From NCBI GenBank assembly GCA_030372985.1, contig JAUCQB010000019.1, forward strand, positions 1 to 41,229: a DNA stretch of 41,229 nt, given 5' to 3'. The notes under the pieces were generated by a model. It searched no databases. It was not told where the DNA came from and was given only the letters and a program-made list of their open reading frames with translations. Shown in pieces: positions 16,530 through 26,200 of this stretch. Position numbers and translations under genes: made by a program. The stretch is from Phycisphaerae bacterium. GTDB lineage: Bacteria > Planctomycetota > Phycisphaerae > UBA1845 > PWPN01. Numbering within the stretch: position 1 is the stretch's first letter; each line of letters starts with the position of its first letter.

Positions 16530-18035
16530 TTATCCGATTGCCAGGCGAGGCTGACGTTCCACAGCGGCGTCCTGCGCGACCGGGTCGGAGGATGATGGGG
16601 GAGATTGAGTGGTTCTCTGTCGGGAGATCTGTTCTTCGATTCGTGAGACGATCTCTCGCAGGGGCTCTTCCTTGATTCCCGCGGGCGTCTGTCGGGCCAC
16701 GATTTCGTCTGCGGCGAGCAGACGCTCAATTTTCCGATTGGCCAGGATCACGGTCGAATGGTTCTTGTCGCCCATGAACCGCCCGATCTCGGGAAAGCTC
16801 ATGCGGGTGTGCTTGCGGGCAAGGTACATGGCGATGTTGCGAGCCAGGGCAAGCGTGCGCGTCTTGCGGGAAGTGTGCAGATCGGCCGGCGTCAGCCCGA
16901 AATACGTGGCGACGATCTGATCGATGTCGTCGAGACCAAGGCCCCGCTGCGTTCGGGCCAGGTGGTCGGCCAGCGCGTGCCGGGCCAGGGAAAGCGTGAT
17001 CGGCTGATGAGCCACGCGGCTGAACATGATCAACTTGAGCAGGGCACCTTCGAGCTCGCGTACGTTGGCCTGGAGATGCTCGGCGATGTACGAGATCACC
17101 TCCTGCGGAACGGGCTGCGACGTGGCCAGGCGAGCGCGGTGGTTCAGAATCTCGCAACGCATCCGGTAATCAGGCACGTCGATCCGCACGACCATCCCTG
17201 CCACAAAGCGATTGACGAGTTGCTCGCTGAACTGCCCGATGAGCTTGGGATGCGAGTCGCTGGCCAGAACAACGTGTTTACGCTGCCCGTCGATGGCGTT
17301 GAAGGTGTGGAGAAACTCCTCCTGGGTCGCTTTCTTATTGGCGAGGAAATGCACGTCATCGATGATCAGAACATCCACATGACGGTACCGTTGCCTGAAG
17401 GCCTCGATCCGTTTGGTCTGCAGGGCATGAATAAAGCCGTTGGTGAATTCGTCTCCGGTCACGCACAGCCATCGACAGTCCGGATGATGCTCGGCCAGGT
17501 GGTTGGCCAAAGCCTGCATCAAATGCGTCTTGCCCACGCCGCAGCCGCCGTGAACAAAGACGGGGCTGTATGCGGCGGGATCACGATCGGCAATCCGTCT
17601 CACCACCGACAAGGCCAACTCATTGGACGGGCCGACGACAAGGTCGTCGAAGCGTCCTCGCAGCCGTGACGACGGATACGAAACGCGGTCCTCATGACGG
17701 TGCTCGCGAGCCACGCGGTTGGGGTTCTTGGCGATGAAGTCGGCCTGCGAATTAAGCTGCCGTTTTCTGAGCGCATGCAGCAGCCTGGGATCAACGACGA
17801 AAGAGAGCTGCAAGTCCTGACCGGTGGCCTGACGGGCCGCCTCGGTGATGGTGTCCGCAAAATGCCTCTCAATCCAGCCGCAGATAAACGCGTTGGGGGT
17901 ACTGATCTTCAAATGGCCGTCGGCCATTGTGAACTGCGTTGCATTCTTGAACCAAACCTTGTAACGCTGGGGGCCGATTTCCTGGGCGATCTTGCTTTGG
18001 ATCAGACTGACGCTGTCCATGCGCGGAGTGATCAC
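16530..18035 (-). CDS. dnaA: Chromosomal replication initiator protein DnaA (501 aa)
   Basis: It binds DnaA boxes and opens the replication origin. Domain I lies at about residues 6-80. The AAA+ domain has Walker A GGCGVGKT (163-170), Walker B VLIIDD (222-227) and a sensor-2 segment NVRELEGALLKL with Arg326. Domain IV has the signature region SFPEIGRFMGDKNHSTVILA (413-432). The Cys in Walker A replaces the usual Val/Leu-type residue. The start is the GTG at 18035, because GGAAGGAG precedes it by six bases; the next Met is at residue 6. A ~40-residue Pro/Ser/Gln tail follows domain IV, longer than usual. It is not followed by dnaN or gyrB. A promoter and two DnaA boxes lie upstream. Confidence 0.97.
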   Translation of the reverse strand: MITPRMDSVSLIQSKIAQEIGPQRYKVWFKNATQFTMADGHLKISTPNAFICGWIERHFADTITEAARQATGQDLQLSFVVDPRLLHALRKRQLNSQADFIAKNPNRVAREHRHEDRVSYPSSRLRGRFDDLVVGPSNELALSVVRRIADRDPAAYSPVFVHGGCGVGKTHLMQALANHLAEHHPDCRWLCVTGDEFTNGFIHALQTKRIEAFRQRYRHVDVLIIDDVHFLANKKATQEEFLHTFNAIDGQRKHVVLASDSHPKLIGQFSEQLVNRFVAGMVVRIDVPDYRMRCEILNHRARLATSQPVPQEVISYIAEHLQANVRELEGALLKLIMFSRVAHQPITLSLARHALADHLARTQRGLGLDDIDQIVATYFGLTPADLHTSRKTRTLALARNIAMYLARKHTRMSFPEIGRFMGDKNHSTVILANRKIERLLAADEIVARQTPAGIKEEPLREIVSRIEEQISRQRTTQSPPSSSDPVAQDAAVERQPRLAIG

Positions 18036-18152
18036 GGGCAACTCCTTCCTTGTGTGAGGGAGCAGAGCGAGGTACCGTATCAACTGTCGCTGATGTTGGC
18101 GGCGATCCATGGCGCTGCAGGATCGTCGCTGAATTGGAACTCAGCGGGGCGT

Positions 18153-18181
18153 AAATTACATGTCGCTCTGGGCGAAATCAA
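18153..18181 (-). promoter_or_regulatory. dnaA promoter
   Basis: On the minus strand TTGATT (18181-18176) and TAATTT (18158-18153) are spaced by 17 bp. This gives a leader of about 110 bases before the GTG of dnaA. Confidence 0.55.
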
Positions 18182-18256
18182 TATGCAAAAATGGTCCTCA
18201 CAAAGGCGATTCAACCAAGTATTCGGTTAATTCGAGACTTGCGGCAAGAAAAAAAC

Positions 18257-18290
18257 TTATCCACGCGGTTGGGGAACAGAATGTGGATAA
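18257..18290. other. Two inverted DnaA boxes; candidate oriC / dnaA autoregulatory site
   Basis: TTATCCACG (18257-18265) and TGTGGATAA (18282-18290, the reverse complement of the consensus TTATCCACA) face each other with 16 bases between them. They lie about 75-110 bp upstream of the dnaA promoter, in a stretch (about 18150-18260) that is A/T-richer than its surroundings. With dnaA adjacent this is the best origin candidate in the window. Only two strong boxes are seen, so DnaA autoregulation of its gene is an equally fair reading. Confidence 0.5.
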
Positions 18291-18320
18291 GTCGTGGGTA
18301 CTTGCCTAACTCTCGTTGCC

Positions 18321-19277
18321 TCAAGGACAAGCAGTCTCGCCGCGACGATCGCGACCAACGTCGGATTTAAGAATTCGCACCCACGCGCATCGTCGCATCG
18401 TCTCCTCGAAGCCAAATCGCGAATACAACCGCCGAGCGGGCGTGTTCTCGTCGTCTACGGCCAGCGTCAGGCGAAGGGCGGAAGCGTCGCGGGCGGTTCG
18501 GACGGCATGCTCCATGAGGGCGGACGCATAGCCCTTTCGTCGAGATGCCGGCCGCAATCCCATGTATACAACTTCCAAAGCTCCCTGTTCAGGCACCGCC
18601 GATAGCAGCAAAACACCGACAGGATCGCGGTCGGCGATTCCCATGAACCATGTACGAGGATTGAACACGCCGGTGCCCCGATGCGAGGCCAGAACGTCCT
18701 CGATATCGCGCACACCGTTGATGCCGGCGCAATCCAGGCTGCCTTCATAGGTGTCCTGCACCACCCGCGAGAAAAGCTGGTGGGTTTGGACAGAATAGGT
18801 GGTCCATGCCAATGACGGAGACGGCTTTTCGACAACGAGCGGTTCAGCAAGCTCACGTTCCATGTAGATGAGGTCTGCAAGACGTTCAAATCCGGCTCGC
18901 TGATAGATTTGTTGTTCCAAGCCGGCCCCCGGTGGGATGATTGCCTGCAGGAAACTGATGTTGCGGCCCTGTGCTTCATCCACCGCCTTCAGTAGAAGAG
19001 TTGTGATCGCGTCAGTTGCATCGGGGTCGGGCAGCCAACTCGGCAGATACACCGCCGATGTGTGGCCTGGTGAATCGATGCACAGGCAGCATGAAAGGAT
19101 TTCGCCCTCCTCCCTCGCGACCAGACAGTGCTCCAATGACAGTCCGCGTCTGTCGATATGTTGGATCAGAGCCTTGACCTGCCGATCGGTGTCGGCTTGG
19201 GACAACTCTGGATGGTAAACCAGGCGCCGAAGGGCTCGACGAAGCTCATTGCCCGTTGCAGGTTTCGAGATGACCAT
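18321..19277 (-). CDS. GNAT-family N-acetyltransferase with duplicated fold (318 aa)
   Basis: The C-terminal ~150 residues are a GNAT domain: WFMGIADRDPVGVLLLS, then LEVVYMGLRPASRRKGYASA with the acetyl-CoA-binding motif A (R-R-K-G-Y-A), then ENTPARRLYSRFGFEE. The N-terminal half has the outline of a second, degenerate GNAT domain (CLVAREEGEILSCCLC, then LLKAVDEAQG, then YQRAGFERLADL). Such double-GNAT proteins acetylate small molecules, peptides or thiols; the substrate is not readable. The start is taken as ATG 19277, with a weak GAGG; an in-frame extension to 19592 runs through the next gene and is rejected. Its stop lies 30 bp from the DnaA boxes. Confidence 0.75.
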   Translation of the reverse strand: MVISKPATGNELRRALRRLVYHPELSQADTDRQVKALIQHIDRRGLSLEHCLVAREEGEILSCCLCIDSPGHTSAVYLPSWLPDPDATDAITTLLLKAVDEAQGRNISFLQAIIPPGAGLEQQIYQRAGFERLADLIYMERELAEPLVVEKPSPSLAWTTYSVQTHQLFSRVVQDTYEGSLDCAGINGVRDIEDVLASHRGTGVFNPRTWFMGIADRDPVGVLLLSAVPEQGALEVVYMGLRPASRRKGYASALMEHAVRTARDASALRLTLAVDDENTPARRLYSRFGFEETMRRCAWVRILKSDVGRDRRGETACP

Positions 19278-19359
19278 GCACTGAGTGGCCTCTGCCGTCA
19301 CCAAGCATACCGACCGTTCCCGAGGTGGCCCAGCAGGCAATCGTGTTCGCAGGCAATCC

Positions 19360-19869
19360 TCAGCGGGGCGGATTTCCGGACAAAAGGGGCCCGCGAGGCA
19401 GACGCGAGGAGTAGCCCTCCACGTCCAGATCGCTTCGTGGAACCACGACGATCGTCCAGGGGCTCGCCGGCCGGAGCCCGGGACTGACTTGTGAACCGGG
19501 GTAAACCTGCCGTTCCAAGACCCGGATCCTGCCGTTCTCCTTCCAAGCATGTTGAATAACGATTCCGCAGTCATTTCGCGGTGTCGGCCCAAGACCGGCG
19601 ATCAGCACCATCTCGCTCCTGAAATCAACCGGCACCTCGCACAAAGGAACCTGAGCCAGTGTGGCGGCATCACGAATCACCAGCCGAACCGCTTTGGTCA
19701 GGCGGGAATACGTCCCGGATGCCTGCCACAAGATAGGCAGACCCTCGGCGTCAGCCGGAACAGTGGTCGGGCTTGTTCTGTCCAACCGGCAGCCAACGAT
19801 CGCCGCCACAGCCACAAGCACTGCCATCATGCCGTGCCGTTTCAGGCCGCAATGAGAAACCACTCGCAT
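19360..19869 (-). CDS. Lipoprotein with PrcB-like C-terminal domain (169 aa)
   Basis: The signal sequence ends in a lipobox (VAAIVGC), so the mature protein is probably lipidated. The order that follows, VRLVIRDAATLAQV, then VDFRSEMVLIAGLGPTPRND, then a strand pair, then SPWTIVVVPRSDLDVE, fits the PrcB C-terminal domain. That domain is known from a subunit of a spirochaete chymotrypsin-like protease complex and is common in lipoproteins of other phyla. The protein has no protease partner here. It starts at ATG 19869 with GAAGG nearby and is followed after 82 bp by the GNAT gene on the same strand. Confidence 0.6.
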   Translation of the reverse strand: MRVVSHCGLKRHGMMAVLVAVAAIVGCRLDRTSPTTVPADAEGLPILWQASGTYSRLTKAVRLVIRDAATLAQVPLCEVPVDFRSEMVLIAGLGPTPRNDCGIVIQHAWKENGRIRVLERQVYPGSQVSPGLRPASPWTIVVVPRSDLDVEGYSSRLPRGPLLSGNPPR

Positions 19870-20044
19870 GCCTTCGGATCATATCACAGTTGCGGCGTCA
19901 TGTCGCTTGGCCTGTCATGGGCAGCCGCGATGGCCACCGCCGTTGGCGTGTGACCGACGGGATGCAGACCCGGCGGTTAGCCGTCGTTCCTGGCTTGCTG
20001 GATCCGCTTCGCTTATGAGCAGAAAGGCCTCCGACGCGGTTCCG

Positions 20045-20488
20045 TCACGCCGGTCGCAGGCGGCCAAACTGGGCGGCGAATGCATCAAAGTCGTCCACCA
20101 GAATCTCCGGGATCTGGACCAGGCCGCCGGCTACCGCCGCCGCCAGGTCGGCGAGGTCTTCGTAGGTGTTCACGCCGTTTTCCGCGAGAAACCGTTCGAG
20201 AGCCTCAGCCTCCTCGTCGTCCAATTCGGGTAATGACAGATCGGGCGGCAGCGACACACCCAGTTGCGCCAACTGTTCTGAGAGTGTCGGCCATTGAGTC
20301 ACCAGAATCTGCAGTTCGGCCGAATTGAGCGCTCCGATATTCTCTTCAGGATCGGTCAGTTTTGTCAGCGTTGACACCAAGGTGCCGCGATCGCCATTGG
20401 TGTTCACCGTGGCCGGCGAGCAGCCCATGACTAGCAAGCCAGTGATAAGACTGAAAAGGCAGGTTAGCACGCGCTCACCGTATCTCAT
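20045..20488 (-). CDS. Acidic lipoprotein of unknown function (147 aa)
   Basis: It starts at ATG 20488 behind AAGGAG. The signal peptide ends in LLVMGCS, a proper lipobox. The mature part is acidic and helical, with a cluster LPELDDEEAEALERFLAENG near the middle, and has no motif I know. A longer start at 20524 adds no ribosome site. A structured leader (20550-20617) lies upstream on the same transcript if transcription starts beyond it. Confidence 0.7.
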   Translation of the reverse strand: MRYGERVLTCLFSLITGLLVMGCSPATVNTNGDRGTLVSTLTKLTDPEENIGALNSAELQILVTQWPTLSEQLAQLGVSLPPDLSLPELDDEEAEALERFLAENGVNTYEDLADLAAAVAGGLVQIPEILVDDFDAFAAQFGRLRPA

Positions 20489-20549
20489 CGGTTTCTCCTT
20501 GTGGGTTATGGGCCTTTGGCACATATCCGTGACGCCTATGGGTTAAATC

Positions 20550-20617
20550 GGCCGGGCAAGGGAACCTGTTTAGTCCCTTGCGGCCAGAGATCTGTGCGGC
20601 TTGCACGCATGTCTCTG
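20550..20617. ncRNA. Candidate structured RNA leader (two adjacent stem-loops)
   Basis: Stem 1 pairs GCAAGGGA (20556-20563) with TCCCTTGC (20574-20581), extended by GGCC on both outer sides. Stem 2 pairs CAGAGA (20585-20590) with TCTCTG (20612-20617) and has an inner hairpin GTGC-GGCTT-GCAC (20594-20606). The stems touch. The element lies 60 bp upstream of the lipoprotein gene (minus strand) and 280 bp upstream of the PIG-L gene (plus strand). It does not match a riboswitch consensus that I can recall. No clear T run terminates either stem. Confidence 0.3.
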
Positions 20618-20896
20618 GATCGCAGTGGGCTTGGGTTGCGGCCCGCAAAAAGGCGGTCCGTCTTGGAAGGCTTGCCTGAGGGTACTCTCTGATAACCGCG
20701 TCAAAGAGGCTGTCTCTCCGTCTGAGCGGGGTGAAGGTGGTACGGGGTAACGCAGAAGACCGCGATGTCCGCCAGGAACGCCCGGTCGCGCTGATGGACG
20801 CCTGCGATGGCCTTCTCCTCCTCTGCGGCAAGGCCTATAGTGTTACGTGCCTGGACGGAAGGTCCGCCAAAGCCTCGCTATGGGATTGAGATCATC

Positions 20897-21655
20897 ATGA
20901 ATGACCGACAACTGGACATCGTTTTTGCCGCTCCCCACCCCGACGACCTGGAGATCGGGTGCGGGGGCACGATTGCGTCGCTGGCAGCCAAAGGCTACCA
21001 GGTGGGGATGATTCACCTGACCAACGGTGAGCCCACGCCAAACGGATCGCCGGAACGTCGAGTGGAAGAGACGATGGCGGCGGCGAAGGTTCTTGGCGCT
21101 GCGGTTTGCGAGATACTGCCGCTGACCAACCGAGAACTGATGGATGGCCTGCCGGCCCGCTATGCGCTGGCAACGGTCTTGCGACGATATCGCCCTCGCG
21201 TCCTGGTCGGCCTGGCGGGGCGGACGACCGCCGCCTCTCCCGATCACTATCAGGGACAACTGATCGTCGAGGCGGCACGCTTCTACTCGCAGCTCACCAA
21301 ATGGGACGACCGGTTCGGTCACACAGCCCCGCACCGAGTAGACCATCTTGTGTATCGTCCCATTCCGTCAGCCGCCGAGCGAGTGCATTTTCACGGGCAG
21401 TTCGTTGTGGACATCACCGATACGCTTGAACGTAAGCTCGAGGCAATTCGCTGCTACCGCTCGCAATTCGACGACCAGCGATTCGATCGGCTCCGGCACT
21501 ACGTGACCAGTACGGCAGGCGCGGAAGGCGGACAGGCCGGCTACCGCTACGGCGAGTTGTACTGTCTGCCTCGCCCCGTGGGTGTCAAAGACATGATCGC
21601 CCTGCTTGGGGCGTGGGAGATCCCGCCGCCGTTCTCTCCCTATTCAAGTGGCTGA
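20897..21655 (+). CDS. PIG-L/LmbE-family deacetylase, BshB1-like (252 aa)
   Basis: A zinc-dependent N-acetylglucosaminyl deacetylase of the PIG-L superfamily. The start motif is AAPHPDDLEIGCGGTIASLA, with zinc ligands His14 and Asp17, and the second site is SPDH with His118. The region MIHLTNGEPTPNGSPERRVE, then AAKVLGAAVCEILPL, matches the BshB1 type, which deacetylates GlcNAc-malate in bacillithiol synthesis. No bshA or bshC is nearby, so another GlcNAc-containing substrate is possible. The start is ATG 20897. A longer frame to 20807 lacks a ribosome site. The protein is cytoplasmic. Confidence 0.85.
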   Translation: MNDRQLDIVFAAPHPDDLEIGCGGTIASLAAKGYQVGMIHLTNGEPTPNGSPERRVEETMAAAKVLGAAVCEILPLTNRELMDGLPARYALATVLRRYRPRVLVGLAGRTTAASPDHYQGQLIVEAARFYSQLTKWDDRFGHTAPHRVDHLVYRPIPSAAERVHFHGQFVVDITDTLERKLEAIRCYRSQFDDQRFDRLRHYVTSTAGAEGGQAGYRYGELYCLPRPVGVKDMIALLGAWEIPPPFSPYSSG

Positions 21656-21699
21656 ATCAGCTCGCAGACATGGCGACGTTCGCCGGGCCTTGTCGGCGA

Positions 21700-22620
21700 T
21701 CACGGGTTTCGAGAGAAGTAGTCCCAAACCATGAATGCCCTAGCCCTGTCGAGGAACGGTTTGCTCGTATCATAGACGGAACCGCCGCCTACGCCTTTGA
21801 TGATCTTGCCCGCCGGGTCGGGAACGCGCTTGGCGTGGTAGTCGCCATAGAGGACGTTAAAGCCGTTGAGGTGGTAACCGTGATAGCCGCCGAAATAAGC
21901 GTCGGTCAGCAGCGCGTGAATGCCGTGCTTACCCCGAAGAGGCTGCGGGAAGTGCCCAAGAAACGCGGTAGCCTCTTCGTCGGTCAGTTCGGCAGGGTCG
22001 GTCATGTAGGCGTAGTACGCCCCGCCAACCATCGCTTCAACAGGATACATTTTGGCTCCGCCATCCGTGGGACACTTTCCTGTGGCAATCGGCAGCGCGT
22101 AGCCATACGCTCCGATTGGGGAGTTGGCGGCATTGTGGGAGTCCACGTACCTCGGGTCGGACCGCGAGGGGTGTTGGTGCCTTTGCAGGAAGACGGCCAT
22201 CCCGCGATTGCCATCCGCATCAGCATCGATGTTGCTCGGGCAGTAGAAGATCTCCGGATTCGCTCCGACGTACTTGCGGTAGAGAAGTCCGTTGTTGACC
22301 TTGACCCAATCATCCAAATTGGTGCTGGGAGGCGAGAAAGTATAGTACTTGCCCTCGGCTAGCGTGTATCTGAAACGTCCCACCATGGGCAGCACGTGGC
22401 GATTCTCCGTGGCATACCCGGCAAACCCAATCCCCTGCTGGTGCAGGTTGGAGAGGCACACCGACTGCCTGGCCTTCTCCTTCGCTTTGCTCAAAGAGGG
22501 GAGTAGAATCGCGATCAGAAGCGCCAGGATGGCCACGACAACCAGCACTTCGATCAGTGTGAAACCTGGCTGCCGAGTTCGCCTCGTCCAGCCGTTCTCA
22601 CTTGGATGGGTAAGTCTCAT
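21700..22620 (-). CDS. Prepilin-like secreted protein, type II secretion pseudopilin N-terminus (306 aa)
   Basis: The N-terminus carries a class-III leader with cleavage [20 protein letters not shown] and Glu at +5, processed by a prepilin peptidase. The following helix [20 protein letters not shown] and a long domain ending in [13 protein letters not shown], then [12 protein letters not shown], are typical of the large planctomycete/lentisphaera family of DUF1559-like or H-X9-DG proteins. These are present in tens to hundreds of copies per genome, and their role is unproven. The start is ATG 22620; an upstream ATG at 22680 lies on the promoter. A consensus promoter with a large inverted repeat precedes it. 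Confidence 0.9.
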   Translation of the reverse strand: MRLTHPSENGWTRRTRQPGFTLIEVLVVVAILALLIAILLPSLSKAKEKARQSVCLSNLHQQGIGFAGYATENRHVLPMVGRFRYTLAEGKYYTFSPPSTNLDDWVKVNNGLLYRKYVGANPEIFYCPSNIDADADGNRGMAVFLQRHQHPSRSDPRYVDSHNAANSPIGAYGYALPIATGKCPTDGGAKMYPVEAMVGGAYYAYMTDPAELTDEEATAFLGHFPQPLRGKHGIHALLTDAYFGGYHGYHLNGFNVLYGDYHAKRVPDPAGKIIKGVGGGSVYDTSKPFLDRARAFMVWDYFSRNP

Positions 22621-22670
22621 GGTGCCAACTCTCTTCGCGCACAAATCGACTTGTCGCCACCTACGAACAG

Positions 22671-22699
22671 AATATACCATGTCGACGGATAAAAGTCAA
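22671..22699 (-). promoter_or_regulatory. Promoter of the prepilin-like gene
   Basis: On the minus strand TTGACT (22699-22694) and TATATT (22676-22671) are spaced by exactly 17 bp. The transcript would start about 44 bases before the ATG at 22620. It is one of the best promoters in the window and overlaps a perfect inverted repeat. Confidence 0.75.
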
Positions 22700-22710
22700 C
22701 TCCGTCGACA
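22680..22710. promoter_or_regulatory. Perfect inverted repeat over the -35 region (operator candidate)
   Basis: TGTCGACGGA (22680-22689) and TCCGTCGACA (22701-22710) are exact reverse complements separated by 11 bp. The arm centres are 21 bp apart, two helical turns. The -35 box lies between the arms, and one arm lies in the promoter spacer. A dimeric repressor bound here would block RNA polymerase. Confidence 0.65.
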
Positions 22711-23216
22711 GAATAAGCCGTCACGGAAGGCTTGCCCTGGGAGGAACCCCTGTGTGCCCTCGCGGAACCTGCCACGATTCCCTCGGAGCCCGAATCGGCG
22801 CGAAGGACGGCGGCTTCCCCCCCCGTGCCAAGTTGATCCGGCCACTGCGGCGGACTGAGCGCCCGGCATATCCGCAGTCATCGGCGTCGTTTGACCAAGC
22901 CGCCGAGATCTGAGCAAGAATGCGCGCCTTCCGCGGCACGTTTCGCTAAAGTTACAGGCTCGTTACAGCAAAAAGGGAACCGCAGACGGACGTTATCGTC
23001 TAAACTGTAAACGGAGCACACTCGCCGTCCAGCGATGCCGTGAGCTCACCTCACAAGGCGGGAGTGTCGGCTGACCAGTCAACTGACCACGGGCCCTGTG
23101 ACGCCAAGCCGTCACGGGCAATGGGCAACCAATGATGCACTGGCGTGTAGAAATGGGTAATGCCTCTCTGACCGTGGTGCGACATATTCTCCTCAAGAAG
23201 AATCGAGGGAACAGAA
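22711..23216. other. Divergent intergenic region before the giant-protein operon
   Basis: No gene is supported. It has a tandem GTTACAG at 22951-22957 and 22962-22968 (11-bp phase) and a perfect 6-bp stem GTGACG/CGTCAC at 23098-23115. Either could be a regulator site for the downstream operon. No clear promoter could be assigned. Confidence 0.4.
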
Positions 23217-26200
23217 ATGCGAACCAGTTTCGAGCCGCGATCGGTCTGCTACCTTGTTTTTGGCCTTGCGGCGACGCTCGCTGCTCGGGCGTTGCCGGCC
23301 GCCTCTGCGGCAGGTGAGTCGGCGGCTCCAACGGTTGCCAGCCGCCCTGGAGAAGCGCCACCCTTTACCGAGCAAAGCATCTACATCCCGTACGAGAAGT
23401 TGCGTGAGGTTTTCGAGAAGCAGGGTCGGGGTGTGTTTCTTCCTTACGAGGAGTTCGAGAAACTCTGGCGGGCCGCCCGTGAGCGCACCAAGCCGCCCGC
23501 GGAAGTGGGCCCACCGGTCGATGCGTTGATAACCGAGGCCTCGCATGATGCGGTGGTGACAAAAGACGTCGTCAGAGTCACGGCCGGCTTGAAGGTCGAG
23601 TTGCTAAAGAAGGGGTGGAAAGAGATCCCCCTGCAGCTCGCCACGTCGGCCATCACGACGGCCACGATCGGCGGCCAGCCCGCCCGAATCATCTTCCAAC
23701 CCGAGGCCGGCTACAAGCTGTTGCTTGAGAAGAAGGCGGATGGATCGGAAATCATCGACGTCAAGCTCGAATACGTTCAAGCCTACAGCAAGGCGCCCGG
23801 CCAGAACAGCGTTCGTTTCATGTGCCCACAGGCGCCCGTCAGCAGGTGGACGATTCGTATTCCGGAGCCGGGCGTCAAGGTCAATATCGAGCCGCTGATC
23901 GCCGCGACGGAGGTACCCGCCGGGGATTCGGGTGCGGCAACCCAGCCGAGTGAGACGGTGGTCCTCGCGTTTGTGGGGGCGGCGGCGTCCGTTCGGCTGG
24001 ATTGGACGCCGAAGGCCGAGGGGGCGACGGGGCTGGAGGCCCTGGTCAGCGTGAAGGGAGAGCAGCAGGTGCTGATCGAGGAGGGCGTCACCCGATCCAG
24101 GACAACGCTCACCTATGAGATCAGTCGTGCGGAACTCAGCCAACTGGTGATCGCAGTTCCACCCGAGCAGAAGATCGTCAACGTTCTGGATGCCAACGTG
24201 CGTCAATGGACGGTCAAGGCTGCCGACGGCAAACAGCATATTACCGTCCAGCTATTCGAGGCAGCGAGGAGTTCCCAACGCGTCTTGGTCGAGCTCGAGC
24301 ATTTCCGCGGTGAGGGCGATCGCGCGGAAGTCGGCATACCCGTGGTGGAGGCCGTGGGCGTGGGACGTCAACAGGGGATCGTGGCGGTCCAGGTCGCTTC
24401 CGGACTTCGAGCTGAGACAATGCGACACACTGGCGTGCTCCAGATAGATGCCGGAGAACTGCCGGCTGCTCTTGCGAAGACGCCGTGGAGTTTTGCGTAC
24501 CGGTATGGAGCGGTGCCTTTCGACCTGCGGATTCAGATCGAAAAGATACAGCCTCGGATCACGACGGACTCGCTGGTCGAAGTCCTGCTGGAGCCGGACA
24601 AGCTGGGTATCGAGGTGTTTGCGGTGTACAACATCGAGCAGGCCGGTGTTTTCCAGCTTGAAATGACGGTTCCGGCCGATTTCGAGATCAGGCATGTTGC
24701 AGGCCGCGAGGCCCCCGGGATCGCTCCCGTGCAGGTCGATACGCACGATCGGCAGGGGGACGACAAGACCAGGCTGGTGATCAACCTCTCGCAGAAGGCG
24801 ATGGGGCGTGTGGGCCTGGGTGTTCGGCTGGAGAGGAGGCTGACGGAGCCCGACTTGCTCGCACCGACGGGCAAGGCCGCGACCCTGGCCATACCACTGC
24901 CTCGGGTGGCCGGCAAGGCAGTTGAGCGGAGTGTCGGGCGCATGATCATTCACGCGCCGGAGGGACTGCGGGTCAATCCGGGAGTTACGGGAGGCCTGCG
25001 ACCCACGTCTTTTGGTGAGGCCGTGCAGGACATGGGCACGCCGAGCGAGAAGCGGTTTGCCGGGGCGAGACCTGTTCTGGCGTTTGCCTTCGGCCAGGAG
25101 CCCGCCAAACTGACGCTGCTTGCCGAGCGGCGCAAGCCTCAGGTCACTGCCCGCCAATTGCTGACCGTGTCGGTGGACTCGGGAGTGGTCAAGTACGAAG
25201 CCGCTTTCTTCTACGACATTCTGTACAGCGGGGTCAAATCGCTGCGGATTGATATTCCGGCCGATCTGGCCCCGGACGTACGAAACAACTCACCGGGCAT
25301 ACGCGACAAGGTGATCGAACCGCCGCCTGAAGACCTTCGCGAGAACCACGTGGCGTGGAGTTTCACGGGCGAGACCGAATTCCTTGGTGCGGCCGCCATT
25401 CGTCTGACGTGGGAGAGGAAGATCGACAAGCTCGACCTCGGCAAGAGTGTGGAACTGGCGGTGCCTCAGCTAAGACCGGCGGAAGTTGACCGGCATTGGG
25501 GTCAGATCGTCCTGACGAAGGCTGAGAGCATCGACGTCCAGGAAGCCGGCGAGCCCACGGGCGTCCGACCGATCGACCCGCAGCATGACCTGATGCCGGG
25601 GGCGAGCGTTCCGAACGCGGCAAGGGCTTTCGAGTTCCATGACGACTGGCAGCTTCGCATCAAGGTGACGCGCTACAAACTAGAGGAAGTCAAACGCACG
25701 AGCATCGAGCGTGCGGTGATCCAGATGGTCGTGACCAGAGGCGGGCAGACGACGGTGCAGGCGCTCTATCGAATCCGCAGCGCCCACCAGCGGCTGGCCG
25801 TCAGCCTGCCCAGCGGGGTGGAGTTCGACAGTGAGCCGCTTCGGATGAACGGTCGTCGCATCCCCCTGGAACGGGGCGATAAGGATGAGTTCTTCATCCC
25901 GCTCGTCGGGCTGAATCCGGACCAGTCATTCCTGCTCGAACTGCGATACCGGATCGCGGGGGCGGGCCTTCACCTGTCTCCGCCGGCCTTCCCGTCGGAG
26001 CCCGCGGTGCAAAAGGTGTACGTGTGCGCATTTCTTCCTCCGGAATGGACCTACCTGGGTTCAACCGGTCCGTGGACGGACGAAATGGACTGGATATGGC
26101 GGCCGGTACTCGATCGGCGGCCATCGGCCAATTCCTCGAATGCCCAGTTGGTTTCATGGGTCGGCGAAGGCATTTCCCTCGCGGCGGGACCTGCGGATAC

